In this document: piece by piece, positions 1 to 6,091 of the stretch
How positions within the stretch are numbered: position 1 is the first letter of the stretch
Layout of the letters: each line of letters opens with the position of its first letter
DNA from: an uncultured Bacilli bacterium
Lineage (GTDB): Bacteria > Bacillota_I > Bacilli_A > RF39 > UBA660
Assembly (NCBI GenBank): GCA_947623855.1
Contig: CANQHW010000063.1
Location: 1-6,754 of the forward strand
Reading direction: 5' to 3'
Length of the DNA stretch: 6,754 bases
Program-made: the position numbers and the translations under genes
Notes under the pieces: generated by a model
The model's database searches: none
What the model saw: only the letters and a program-made list of their open reading frames with translations
What the model was told of the DNA's origin: nothing

Positions 1-77
1 GCTATATAATAACATTAAGTTTAGCAATAAGTGTATTTTATATATCTACTTGTTGCACTTCATTTGAAAAATTGTAA
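1..77 (+). CDS. Possible 3' end of an unknown + strand gene (partial)
   Basis: Frame 3 is open from the window edge to a TAA at 75-77. It reads a hydrophobic stretch followed by Cys-Cys and a short polar tail ending in EKL. The stop lies 2 bp from the stop of the convergent YlbL-like gene, which would suit a tail-to-tail pair. A second frame is also open until a TGA at 65-67, and only about 25 codons are visible, so this could be plain AT-rich non-coding DNA. No family is recognisable. Confidence 0.25.
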   Translation, partial: YIITLSLAISVFYISTCCTSFEKL

Positions 78-79
78 TT

Positions 80-1096
80 TTACTTATTAAATTCTTCCAA
101 GCTTTTTATCGCATCTTCAAAAGTTGCCACCGCCCGTATATTAATCTTTAACTTATACGTATTTTTAACCTTTAACGCTTCTTCATAGTTTTCTTTAGGA
201 ACTAAAAATAAATCACACTTATCTTTCTCTGCTCCCAATAATTTATATTTTACACCCCCAATTTCTCCGACATTACCCTTCTCATCAATTGTTCCTGTTC
301 CAATAATTTTTTTCCCTCCAGTAATATCTTCCGAAACCAAATGATTATAAATACTAAGCGCCGTAATAAGTCCCCCACTTGGACCCGATTCATTATCTTT
401 AGTTGCAATATCTATCTTAGGATCTGTTTCTAACTCATAATGCGTACTAGATAAAATTCCAATTTTTCTTCCATCTTCGGTATCATATAATTTCGCCGTA
501 CAAGTACGTAACTTCCCCTCTCTTAAAACCTCTAAAGTTACTGTATCTATATCTTTATCTAAACTAGCTACAATATTTTTAATCTCTAAAGTAGAACTAA
601 CCTCTTTCCCATTTACTCTTATTATCTCATCATATAACTTAATATCTGTATCAGCTTTCTCATCTAAATATACTACTACTAAACTTTGCTTTTTAATTTT
701 TATTTCCTTTTTAGCATAATTATACGCTGTTATCGTCGCTTTATTAATAGCTTCTTCTAAATCATACTTTTCTCTTTTATCCATCTCTTCAATAGTTTCA
801 TCATCATAAGTAATATCACTATTCTTACTTACTTCCCAATCTTTATTAACTAAAGAAAGAATTAAAGAAGGAACTGTCCCTTTAATCATACTAACATAAG
901 CCATTCCAAAAGATCCTTCACTTTCATAAGAAGGAGACACTTTAATCCGCTCATCAATCATAATAACTCCTCCGGGAGCTTCAATAACATAAGGAAGTGG
1001 AAAACTACATACTAAAACTATTAAAATTAATAAACTTAAAAATAATTTATTTTCTTTAATATAATTTATTACTTTCTCATAAACTTTACTAACCAT
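80..1096 (-). CDS. ylbL: YlbL/SepM-family membrane PDZ-Lon protease
   Basis: A 338-residue membrane-anchored serine protease, the usual length for the YlbL/SepM family. One transmembrane segment (about residues 18-38) anchors it with the catalytic part outside the cell. A PDZ-like region follows at about 135-205, including LYDEIIRVNGKEV, then a C-terminal Lon-type protease domain. The Lon Ser/Lys dyad is intact: Ser240 in ESGPSGG and Lys283 in IGGVKYKL, 43 residues apart, the same spacing as Ser679/Lys722 in E. coli Lon. Family members cut small secreted or membrane peptides (SepM processes a competence pheromone in streptococci); the substrate here is unknown. The ATG has a good Shine-Dalgarno AGGTGA at 1103-1108. 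It is divergent from the YlbJ-like gene with 43 bp between, and both families are neighbours in B. subtilis, which supports both calls. Confidence 0.93.
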   Translation of the reverse strand: MVSKVYEKVINYIKENKLFLSLLILIVLVCSFPLPYVIEAPGGVIMIDERIKVSPSYESEGSFGMAYVSMIKGTVPSLILSLVNKDWEVSKNSDITYDDETIEEMDKREKYDLEEAINKATITAYNYAKKEIKIKKQSLVVVYLDEKADTDIKLYDEIIRVNGKEVSSTLEIKNIVASLDKDIDTVTLEVLREGKLRTCTAKLYDTEDGRKIGILSSTHYELETDPKIDIATKDNESGPSGGLITALSIYNHLVSEDITGGKKIIGTGTIDEKGNVGEIGGVKYKLLGAEKDKCDLFLVPKENYEEALKVKNTYKLKINIRAVATFEDAIKSLEEFNK

Positions 1097-1115
1097 AAGT
1101 ATTCACCTACTAGTA

Positions 1116-1144
1116 ATTATAGCATTTTATGAGGTCATTATGAA
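1116..1144 (-). promoter_or_regulatory. Extended -10 promoter for the ylbL-like gene
   Basis: Read on the - strand, TGCTATAAT (-10 TATAAT at 1116-1121 on the + strand) is an exact extended -10. A weak -35 TTCATA (4 of 6 consensus bases) lies 17 bp upstream at 1139-1144. The -35 would overlap the start codon of the divergent YlbJ-like gene at 1140, so the two genes may interfere with each other's expression. Confidence 0.5.
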
Positions 1145-2006
1145 AAAGAAATATTTAAATCTTATTTTAATTAGTTTAGTTTTTTTATTTATTTACTTTA
1201 TCTTTACACATAAATCTTTAATAACTACCAATATTATTAATAGTAGTAAATTATTCTTTTATAAAGTATTTCCATCTCTTTTTCCTATGTTTATTCTATC
1301 TAGTATATTAATATCTTTAAATACCCCTTACTACTTAAGTAAAATAATTAAATATCCCAAAACCTCCTCTCTAAGTATTTATGTCTTAACTCTATCTTTA
1401 ATAAGTGGTACTCCTAGTAATGCTTTTATTGTTAACGAACTAATTAAACAAAAAAATATTACTCCTCAAACTGCTTCTTCCTTACTTACCTTTTCCCTCT
1501 TTACTAATCCCTTCTTCTTACTTAATATGTTAAGTATTATCTTTCCCCTAGATATTGTAATCAAAATCATTATCGCCGCTTATCTACCTAATTTAATATT
1601 AATGTTTTTTACCCCTCTTAAAGATCCTCTTCCTCTTTCTAAAAAAGACCCCTCCTATAGCAATATTATTCCTAACGCTATTAATAAAAGTATTACTACT
1701 TTAATAACTATCCTAGGTACCATCGTCTTCTTTAACTTACTAACTCTTCTTCTACCTTTTAAATATCAAATACTATCAGGTTTTTTAGAACTTACTAATG
1801 GTCTTAATATCTTACCTACTTTAAATATCGCTTTAAATATTAAAGCATATCTTGCTCTATCTTATATATCTTTTGGAGGATTATCTATTATTATGCAAAT
1901 AAAAAGTATTTTAAATGAAACTCAGACCTCTATTAAACCCTTTCTAAAATCCCGTCTTTATCATTTAATTCTTTCCTTTTTAATTCTTTCCCTAACAGGA
2001 CTCTGA
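1140..2006 (+). CDS. ylbJ: YlbJ-like integral membrane protein (short form)
   Basis: A 288-residue polytopic membrane protein with about eight hydrophobic segments (roughly 6-23, 42-60, 78-96, 114-135, 137-157, 185-206, 234-253 and 272-287). Family-like motifs are in the expected order: FPSLFPMFI (44-52), ISGTPSNA (88-95) where YlbJ has a Gly-Tyr/Thr-Pro loop, GFLELTNGL (214-222) and SFGGLSIIMQIKSIL (244-258). These match the YlbJ / nucleoside-recognition (gate) family, in which B. subtilis YlbJ is needed for heat-resistant spores. This protein is clearly shorter than the ~400-residue Bacillus form and may have a non-sporulation role, so no specific function is assigned. The ATG has GAGGT at 1131-1135. 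Its 3' end overlaps the convergent prepilin gene by 15 bp, leaving no room for a terminator between them. Confidence 0.72.
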   Translation: MKKKYLNLILISLVFLFIYFIFTHKSLITTNIINSSKLFFYKVFPSLFPMFILSSILISLNTPYYLSKIIKYPKTSSLSIYVLTLSLISGTPSNAFIVNELIKQKNITPQTASSLLTFSLFTNPFFLLNMLSIIFPLDIVIKIIIAAYLPNLILMFFTPLKDPLPLSKKDPSYSNIIPNAINKSITTLITILGTIVFFNLLTLLLPFKYQILSGFLELTNGLNILPTLNIALNIKAYLALSYISFGGLSIIMQIKSILNETQTSIKPFLKSRLYHLILSFLILSLTGL

Positions 2007-2495
2007 CCCACTAGCAGTAAAAGATGTCATCCCCATTTTAATTAACTCAATATCATGAATACGATTATCTTCCTTATGATTAATCACCGGAATAACAATT
2101 TTTAAAAGATAATTATCCCCATTATTAATATAACAATACTTTTCCCCTTCCGTACTATATTTTCCATCCCCTAATTTCCATATCTCATTATCATATTCTA
2201 ATTCTTTTTCCCGAACATAAAGCTTTTTATTTAAACCATCTTCAAAAGTAAAACTATAACATATAATTACACCATCTTCCCGACAAGTTTCTACCCTATT
2301 AAGTCTTTTCTCAATAAAATCATTTTGAATTATTCTTATAATAGTAGAACGATTTAAAGTATCATTAATATTATCATTACTATATGCACTTTCTCTTTTA
2401 ATATCTCCTAATAAACTAAACATAAAAACTAAAACAATAGATATTAAAGAAACACTAACCATTAACTCTACTAAAGTAAAACCTTTATTATTCAT
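1992..2495 (-). CDS. Type IV prepilin-like protein (third gene of pilin operon)
   Basis: A 167-residue protein with a textbook class III signal: MNNKG followed by FTLVELMVSVSLISI, with cleavage expected between Gly5 and Phe6 and the Glu at position 5 of the mature protein present. The hydrophobic helix (about 6-29) would anchor it in the membrane and pack in the pilus core; the rest is a polar pseudopilin-like domain. I prefer the second in-frame ATG (2493-2495) over the first (2499-2501): AAGGAG at 2504-2509 is 8 nt from the second ATG but only 2 nt from the first. It overlaps the preceding prepilin gene by 8 bp, which suggests translational coupling. It may be a minor pilin of a ComG-like or other type IV system. 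No pilus ATPase or prepilin peptidase gene is visible in the window. Confidence 0.85.
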   Translation of the reverse strand: MNNKGFTLVELMVSVSLISIVLVFMFSLLGDIKRESAYSNDNINDTLNRSTIIRIIQNDFIEKRLNRVETCREDGVIICYSFTFEDGLNKKLYVREKELEYDNEIWKLGDGKYSTEGEKYCYINNGDNYLLKIVIPVINHKEDNRIHDIELIKMGMTSFTASGSESC

Positions 2496-3111
2496 CAACA
2501 TTTCTCCTTGCTATTTTAACACTACTATATAAAAAATGATCCCGATTATCAATCTTTGTTTTATACTCAATAATTAACCTATAAGTATCATCTTTCCCAT
2601 TTAAAGTTCTAAAATACCCAATCGCATTAGGAGAAATATTTCTTAACTCTTCATTACTAGCACATACCACACTATTGTCTGTATTCATACAATCAATTAA
2701 ATCACTAACATCATACCTCGTAATATAAATATTTTCTATCTCTAATCTTCCCCCATCTATTAAAGCTTCACAATAATTTCTTTTTTCTTCCTCTTTAGTA
2801 TCTAAAACCCCATTTTCATCCCTTAAATTATATAAAGAATCATCATGACAAGTAAAACTTGCTAATAAAGGCATCTTCCCCGCACTATTTGGAGTTTCTA
2901 AATGATCATTAATATATTTCTCTAAATTTAAAGATACTAAAAAATCTTCAATATAAAAAGTCCGATAAATATATGCTACATCATCAAAAGTCGTATTCCT
3001 TCTTTCTTGATTTAAAATCGATATAAAAGAAGAATAAAGCATTAATAATAACGTCATTACTACTGAAATAACTATAATAGTTTCTACAAAAACAAAACCT
3101 TTTCTATTCAT
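2488..3111 (-). CDS. Type IV prepilin-like protein (second gene of pilin operon)
   Basis: A 207-residue protein starting MNRKG, then FVFVETIIVISVVMTLLLML: a prepilin-peptidase site (after Gly5) with the conserved Glu at mature position 5 and a hydrophobic helix at about residues 6-27. The soluble part carries four Cys (88, 114, 141, 150) that could form disulphides outside the cell, and has no family I recognise. Its ATG overlaps the stop of the upstream gene by 8 bp and has AAGGG about 8-9 nt upstream, so it is probably translated by coupling. It probably works with the downstream prepilin as a minor or tip pilin; that role is inferred only from the N-terminus and operon. Confidence 0.82.
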   Translation of the reverse strand: MNRKGFVFVETIIVISVVMTLLLMLYSSFISILNQERRNTTFDDVAYIYRTFYIEDFLVSLNLEKYINDHLETPNSAGKMPLLASFTCHDDSLYNLRDENGVLDTKEEEKRNYCEALIDGGRLEIENIYITRYDVSDLIDCMNTDNSVVCASNEELRNISPNAIGYFRTLNGKDDTYRLIIEYKTKIDNRDHFLYSSVKIARRNVDE

Positions 3112-3589
3112 AACTATTACCCTTTTCTACAACCCTAAACTTTAAAGAAACCTTTTTTTTCTCCCCTTTTTCCAAATAAATATTTACTATAGATTGATTA
3201 GTAGCACTACTTTCTAAATCATATTCTGCTATTATATAATCATTCCCCTTTTTATTTAAATATTTAACATTTCTTGTAAGATTATCTACTACTATTAAAA
3301 CATCATCTAAATTACTATTAGAACTCATTAATATCTGATAAGTTACTGTATCCTCCCCATTATTTGTTACTAAAACTTTTCTACTATCATTATCTAAAGA
3401 TACACTAATCTCTTTACTTAAATTTTCTTGTATCTCAATAATTAAATCTCCCTTTGTATAAAAAGATGTTGTTTTAGACCCCCTAATATTTGTTAGAATA
3501 AGATAAGCTAAGTAAGAACATACAATCATAAATATTACTACTAAAATTATACTTTTAATAATCTCTTTAGTTAAATTTTCTTGTATCAC
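3104..3589 (-). CDS. Single-pass membrane protein of unknown function (first gene of pilin operon)
   Basis: A 161-residue protein with one transmembrane helix (about 12-34) and a polar C-terminal domain rich in alternating beta-type stretches (about 45-155), probably a small beta-sandwich outside the cell. It lacks the Gly-Phe-x-x-x-Glu prepilin site of the next two genes. The start is GTG at 3587-3589, chosen because AAGGTGA (3596-3602) is 6 nt upstream; an ATG a few bases further upstream is out of frame. It is the promoter-proximal gene of the three-gene operon and overlaps the next by 8 bp. It may be an assembly or anchoring partner of the pilins. I do not recognise the family. Confidence 0.8.
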   Translation of the reverse strand: MIQENLTKEIIKSIILVVIFMIVCSYLAYLILTNIRGSKTTSFYTKGDLIIEIQENLSKEISVSLDNDSRKVLVTNNGEDTVTYQILMSSNSNLDDVLIVVDNLTRNVKYLNKKGNDYIIAEYDLESSATNQSIVNIYLEKGEKKKVSLKFRVVEKGNSYE

Positions 3590-3615
3590 TTACCATCACC
3601 TTCTACTCTAAAATC

Positions 3616-3644
3616 ATTATATCATAAATTTCCCAACTTGACAA
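3616..3644 (-). promoter_or_regulatory. Sigma-A promoter of the prepilin operon
   Basis: On the - strand, TTGTCA (3639-3644), a 17-bp spacer and TATAAT (3616-3621), preceded by TG one base before the -10 (extended -10). Transcription should start near 3609, giving a short leader of about 20 nt before the GTG at 3589. This is one of the two best promoters in the window. Confidence 0.85.
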
Positions 3645-3668
3645 AACTACTCTCTTTTATAAAAATAC

Positions 3669-3698
3669 TTGCATTTTAAGTAAATTTATGTATATAAT
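3669..3698 (+). promoter_or_regulatory. Sigma-A-like promoter of candidate small RNA
   Basis: TTGCAT (3669-3674), an 18-bp spacer and TATAAT (3693-3698) on the + strand. It is divergent from the prepilin-operon promoter, with the two -35 boxes about 25 bp apart. No open reading frame of useful size follows before a strong terminator at 3767-3794. Confidence 0.55.
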
Positions 3699-3709
3699 AT
3701 ATGTAGAAC

Positions 3710-3743
3710 AAAAAAGAGATACCATTTTCTTCTGTGGTACTCT
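3710..3743 (-). terminator. Intrinsic terminator, - strand
   Basis: Read on the - strand, a 9-bp stem with one bulge (3743-3735 with 3724-3715) is followed directly by six Ts (3715-3710; the last stem pair merges with the T run). It would stop transcription coming from the DGR before it enters the prepilin-operon promoter. The same bases form the first hairpin of the candidate + strand RNA. Confidence 0.5.
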
Positions 3744-3766
3744 AACATAGTTCGTAAACGTTGTTA

Positions 3767-3794
3767 GAACACCGCTTTTCGGTGTTCCTTTTTT
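3767..3794 (+). terminator. Intrinsic terminator, + strand
   Basis: A perfect 8-bp stem GAACACCG/CGGTGTTC (3767-3774 with 3780-3787), a 5-nt loop, and a T run at 3789-3794 followed by further Ts. It ends the candidate small RNA. The stretch from 3796 to 3902 beyond it is AT-rich, and I see nothing convincing in it except a 25-codon + strand ORF without a good ribosome binding site. Confidence 0.85.
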
Positions 3795-3903
3795 ATTGTT
3801 TATCAATAATTCTAATAATTAATATTAGGATTATGATTAGAACAATAAGATATGCTATAACCAAGATTTCCTTTATTTATATTTTTATTAAAAGGAATAA
3901 TCT

Positions 3904-3943
3904 AATATAAACCTCGTTCTTTAACTAGAACGGGGTTTATATT
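3904..3943 (-). terminator. Long hairpin after the reverse transcriptase gene, probable bidirectional terminator
   Basis: A 17-bp stem (3904-3920 with 3927-3943) and 6-nt loop that runs into the RT stop codon. One position is T-G on the + strand and C-A on the - strand, so the + strand RNA forms the better stem. The 3' flank is TA-rich in both directions rather than a pure T run. It most likely ends the DGR operon. Confidence 0.6.
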
Positions 3944-5015
3944 ATTCTTTAATAAAATTAATTAATTCCTCATTAATTATCTTTCTTACTGTGTATCTAT
4001 CATACTTATAACTACTATAATAATTACTTAAAGAACTAAATAAACTCTCTAAAGTTATTTTCTTATTTCTATATAAATAAAAATTATCTCTTATTTTATT
4101 TCTTATTCTTCTTTTTGTAATATTATTTATCTTAATAATCGACTTCTTATTTATAACTTTATAATTATATCCTAAAAATAAAATCCCATCTTTCATATTA
4201 CTAATCTTAGTTTTATTAATATTTACCTCTAATTTATAATAATTATTTATCTTATCAATTATCTTATTTAAACATTCCTTTAAATAAGCTTTATCATTAT
4301 GTAAAATAATAAAATCATCCATATATCTTACATAATATTTTAATTTTAAATCATAAACTATATAATGATCTAATTTATATAAATAAAATATAGATAAAAA
4401 CTGACTAGTCATATTCCCTATTGGTAATCCTTTACCAAAACTATAATTTAAGTCATTACTTAACTCTCTAATTCTATTATTTATATACTCTTTATTAGAA
4501 CTATTAATAATCCTATCTATTAAATCATATTCCTCACTATTTAAAAAAGGTTTTAATTCCCTTTTTAATACTTCATGATTAATTGTATAAAAATACTTTT
4601 TTATATCTATTTTTAATACATAAATATTATCATATTTTTTTAATCTTTCTAAATACTTATTAATTAAATCTCTAGCTTTACTCGTCCCCATATCTTTTCT
4701 TGTAGCGACATTTCTATCATCTAATAACTTATTTAAATTAGGATATAAAATAAATCTAGTAACAAAATGATTTAATAATTTATCAGATATATTTAAAGAC
4801 ATAATTATTCTAACCTTAGGTTCTTTAATTAAAAAAATATTATATGTCCCTCCATCATATAACTTACTATTTACAACATTAATAATTCTACTTAAATTTT
4901 GCATCTTATTTATCTCAAAATTATATAATGCATTCTTATTACTAACATTTTTACTTATCTCATTATCATATACCTCTAATAAATTAGGTATATTTAATAT
5001 TTTTAATCCATCCAT
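3942..5015 (-). CDS. Diversity-generating retroelement reverse transcriptase
   Basis: A 357-residue reverse transcriptase that copies the TR RNA into adenine-mutated cDNA. Motifs in order: KEPKVRII (64-71); MGTSKARD (109-116), in place of the usual RGT region; KIDIKKYF (135-142) with the first catalytic Asp137; GLPIGNMTSQ (196-205); YMDD (231-234) with catalytic Asp233 and Asp234; NINKTKI (265-271); and FLGYNY (280-285). The I-G-x-x-x-S-Q form of motif 4, instead of the Q-G-x-x-x-S-P of group II intron enzymes, is the hallmark of DGR RTs. There is no maturase, endonuclease or integrase domain; the C-terminal part (about 295-357) is a basic thumb-like region. The ATG at 5015 lies inside avd, overlapping it by 32 nt in another frame, which implies coupled translation. 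All catalytic residues are intact, and the intact TR/VR pair agrees with an active or recently active element. Confidence 0.97.
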   Translation of the reverse strand: MDGLKILNIPNLLEVYDNEISKNVSNKNALYNFEINKMQNLSRIINVVNSKLYDGGTYNIFLIKEPKVRIIMSLNISDKLLNHFVTRFILYPNLNKLLDDRNVATRKDMGTSKARDLINKYLERLKKYDNIYVLKIDIKKYFYTINHEVLKRELKPFLNSEEYDLIDRIINSSNKEYINNRIRELSNDLNYSFGKGLPIGNMTSQFLSIFYLYKLDHYIVYDLKLKYYVRYMDDFIILHNDKAYLKECLNKIIDKINNYYKLEVNINKTKISNMKDGILFLGYNYKVINKKSIIKINNITKRRIRNKIRDNFYLYRNKKITLESLFSSLSNYYSSYKYDRYTVRKIINEELINFIKE

Positions 5016-5319
5016 ATATCATTTTTTTAATTCTTTCTAATTCTAAAGCTTTATTATTACATATTTTTTCATTTATATATTTATTTTTATAAGATACTTC
5101 TAAATAAAAATCTAACATATATATCTTACTTAATAAAATATTAAAATTATCTTTCTTACTATCTAAATTACATAAATTAATTAATTCTAAAATATCATAA
5201 CTAGTATTAATCATTCTAGTTTTTAAGACTAATTCTTTTTTAGGATAATTAATTAAAATATTATTTAAATTAATAATAAATATTTTCATTCTTTTCATAA
5301 TTAAAAACTTATCACTCAT
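4984..5319 (-). CDS. avd: Avd, accessory variability determinant
   Basis: A 111-residue, Lys-rich, helical protein of the Avd / 23S-rRNA-intervening-sequence four-helix-bundle family. Known Avd forms a pentameric basic barrel that binds the RT and the DGR RNA and is needed for cDNA synthesis. Family features: NYPKKE near 24-29 where many Avds have FP+K+, a helix at about 38-50 (NTSYDILELINL), a long helix at about 58-80 ending LDFYLEVSY, and the C-terminal signature ERIKKMIYGWIKN (95-107), matching the usual G-x-x-x-G-G-W-x-K ending. It starts within the last codons of the upstream MutS-like gene (8-nt overlap) and ends within the RT gene (32-nt overlap), so the three form one translational unit. 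An inner Met (position 8 or 11) is an alternative start, since no strong ribosome binding site precedes 5319. Confidence 0.88.
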   Translation of the reverse strand: MSDKFLIMKRMKIFIINLNNILINYPKKELVLKTRMINTSYDILELINLCNLDSKKDNFNILLSKIYMLDFYLEVSYKNKYINEKICNNKALELERIKKMIYGWIKNIKYT

Positions 5320-5683
5320 TATTAATTAACTCACTTATACTATCTAAAATATCTATTACTTTATCATCATTAATATTACTTATCTTACTTTCTATATGGG
5401 ATACTCTATCCTCTATTTCTTCTTTCTTTAAAGATTTAGTTAAATAAGTTTGATACTTATTCTTATCCCTAAACTTTCTTGCCATTCTCCCATCTTCATT
5501 AAATATCTCATAATTAATATTCTTCTCTTCTAAAACATTAATAACTTTATTAAAACTATCCATTGGAAAACCGACTCTTCCATTACTTATCTTATAATTA
5601 AATAAATAATGTAATATCTTTGCATCCTCATCAAAAGCACTATAAAACTTCCCTAACTTTCTTAATTTAACACTATTTTCCAT
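5312..5683 (-). CDS. MutS domain I-like DGR accessory protein (MSL)
   Basis: A 123-residue protein resembling only the N-terminal mismatch-recognition domain of MutS. Matching pieces: GKFYSAFDEDAKILHYLF (11-28) against the MutS GDFYELF-x-EDA segment, RVGFP (36-40) against the MutS GVP segment, and KVINVLEEKNINYEIF (46-61) against the MutS segment ending in a strand with VAI. The stacking Phe of MutS F-x-E is kept (Phe13), but Glu is replaced by Ser15. No ATPase or clamp domain exists; residues 83-123 look like a charged helix or coiled coil. MutS-like (MSL) proteins are known DGR accessories in genomic surveys; their action is not established to my knowledge. It has the best ribosome binding site of the cassette, AGGAGGA at 5688-5694, and leads the MSL-avd-RT unit. 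A role in binding the RNA/cDNA or the TR-VR heteroduplex is inference. Confidence 0.82.
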   Translation of the reverse strand: MENSVKLRKLGKFYSAFDEDAKILHYLFNYKISNGRVGFPMDSFNKVINVLEEKNINYEIFNEDGRMARKFRDKNKYQTYLTKSLKKEEIEDRVSHIESKISNINDDKVIDILDSISELINNE

Positions 5684-5711
5684 ACATTCCTCCTAATTAT
5701 ATATAATTTAA

Positions 5712-5812
5712 AAGTTAGTTATTACTTAGTTATAATTGGTGGTTTAACTAATAATAAGCTAACTTATATGTAATAGTTCTAGAGAAAGTACGTATACTTT
5801 CTCATCTATTAC
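5712..5812 (-). ncRNA. Structured spacer of the DGR RNA, two long hairpins
   Basis: This lies between TR and the MSL gene, where the RNA spacer needed for cDNA priming lies in the Bordetella phage DGR. Hairpin A: 5770-5776 with 5806-5812 (7 bp), an internal loop, then a perfect 9-bp stem 5782-5790 with 5795-5803 and a 4-nt loop. Hairpin B: 5712-5718 with 5759-5765, 5719-5724 with 5752-5757, and 5726-5731 with 5746-5751 (19 bp in all with two single-base bulges) around a 14-nt loop. Hairpins this long are unlikely by chance even in AT-rich DNA. I see no convincing promoter in this stretch. Confidence 0.65.
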
Positions 5813-5906
5813 TTCGGTTTTAGAGTTTACACTCACGGATAAATCTTGTTCCTTATAATTCACATACTTAAACCTTGATCTAAATATTCCCATTTTTTAA
5901 GGAGCT

Positions 5907-5919
5907 CGGGCGCACGGCA
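5907..5919 (-). promoter_or_regulatory. IMH*-like end of the template repeat
   Basis: The 3' end of TR (- strand TGCCGTGCGCCCG) is identical to the 3' end of VR at 6605-6617 over 13 bases and very GC-rich, the position and character of the IMH*/IMH pair that sets the direction of mutagenic homing. It contains no adenine at all, so the identity is expected under adenine-only mutation; its function is inferred from position. Confidence 0.6.
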
Positions 5920-6004
5920 TTCGCATTGTTCGCGTTGTTGTTGTTGACATTCCCGGACGTATTGACATTGAACACATTGTTGGAGTTGGACGAATTCGGC
6001 GTTT
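5907..6004 (-). repeat. DGR template repeat (TR)
   Basis: A 98-bp GC-rich island in AT-rich DNA that matches VR (6605-6702) without gaps, 698 bp away. All 20 mismatches are at TR adenines on the - strand (9 A to T, 8 A to G, 3 A to C). In the VR frame it holds 14 Asn codons, all AAC or AAT, which can change to many residues but never to a stop when only the adenines mutate. The match ends at 5906 on one side and at 6005, the first non-adenine mismatch, on the other. A TAG follows shortly after TR in this frame, so TR is not itself the end of a protein gene. Confidence 0.97.
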
Positions 6005-6027
6005 GTAAAGATTTAACCTATATTTTA

Positions 6028-6091
6028 TAAAAACTAGATATCATTTTAAAAGATAAGAGTAAAAGTTTTATAAAAATTTATCTAGTTTTTA
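6028..6091 (-). repeat. 13-bp inverted repeat upstream of TR
   Basis: Arms 6028-6040 and 6079-6091 pair perfectly around a 38-nt AT-rich loop. The right arm includes the last codons and part of the stop of the upstream MutS-like gene, and on the - strand the second arm ends in TTTTT. It may be a weak terminator after that gene, or the 5' structural border of the TR RNA. Confidence 0.5.

Larger units (their letters stand above)
3705..3794 (+). ncRNA. Candidate small structured RNA, about 90 nt
   Basis: This lies between the + strand promoter at 3669-3698 and an intrinsic terminator. Three hairpins can be drawn: 3715-3724 with 3735-3743 (9 bp, one bulged A), 3742-3747 with 3762-3767 (plus an inner 3-bp stem), and the terminator stem. 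The first two share two bases, so they compete at their junction. No + strand gene starts downstream, so it is not obviously a leader or riboswitch. It does not look like 6S, SRP, tmRNA or a T-box. Neither the family nor the role is known to me. Confidence 0.42.

Noticed and set aside
2499..2501. First ATG as the start of the last prepilin gene
   Set aside because: It lies only 2 nt from the AAGGAG; the ATG at 2493-2495 has 8-nt spacing and gives a standard prepilin leader.
3833..3910. 25-codon + strand ORF in the gap before the RT gene
   Set aside because: It has no properly spaced ribosome binding site, an ordinary AT-rich composition, and an end inside the terminator hairpin.
3942..5015. 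Reverse transcriptase as a group II intron or retron enzyme
   Set aside because: It has I-G-x-x-x-S-Q rather than Q-G-x-x-x-S-P, no maturase or endonuclease part, no retron-style RNA, and a clear TR/VR pair with Avd.
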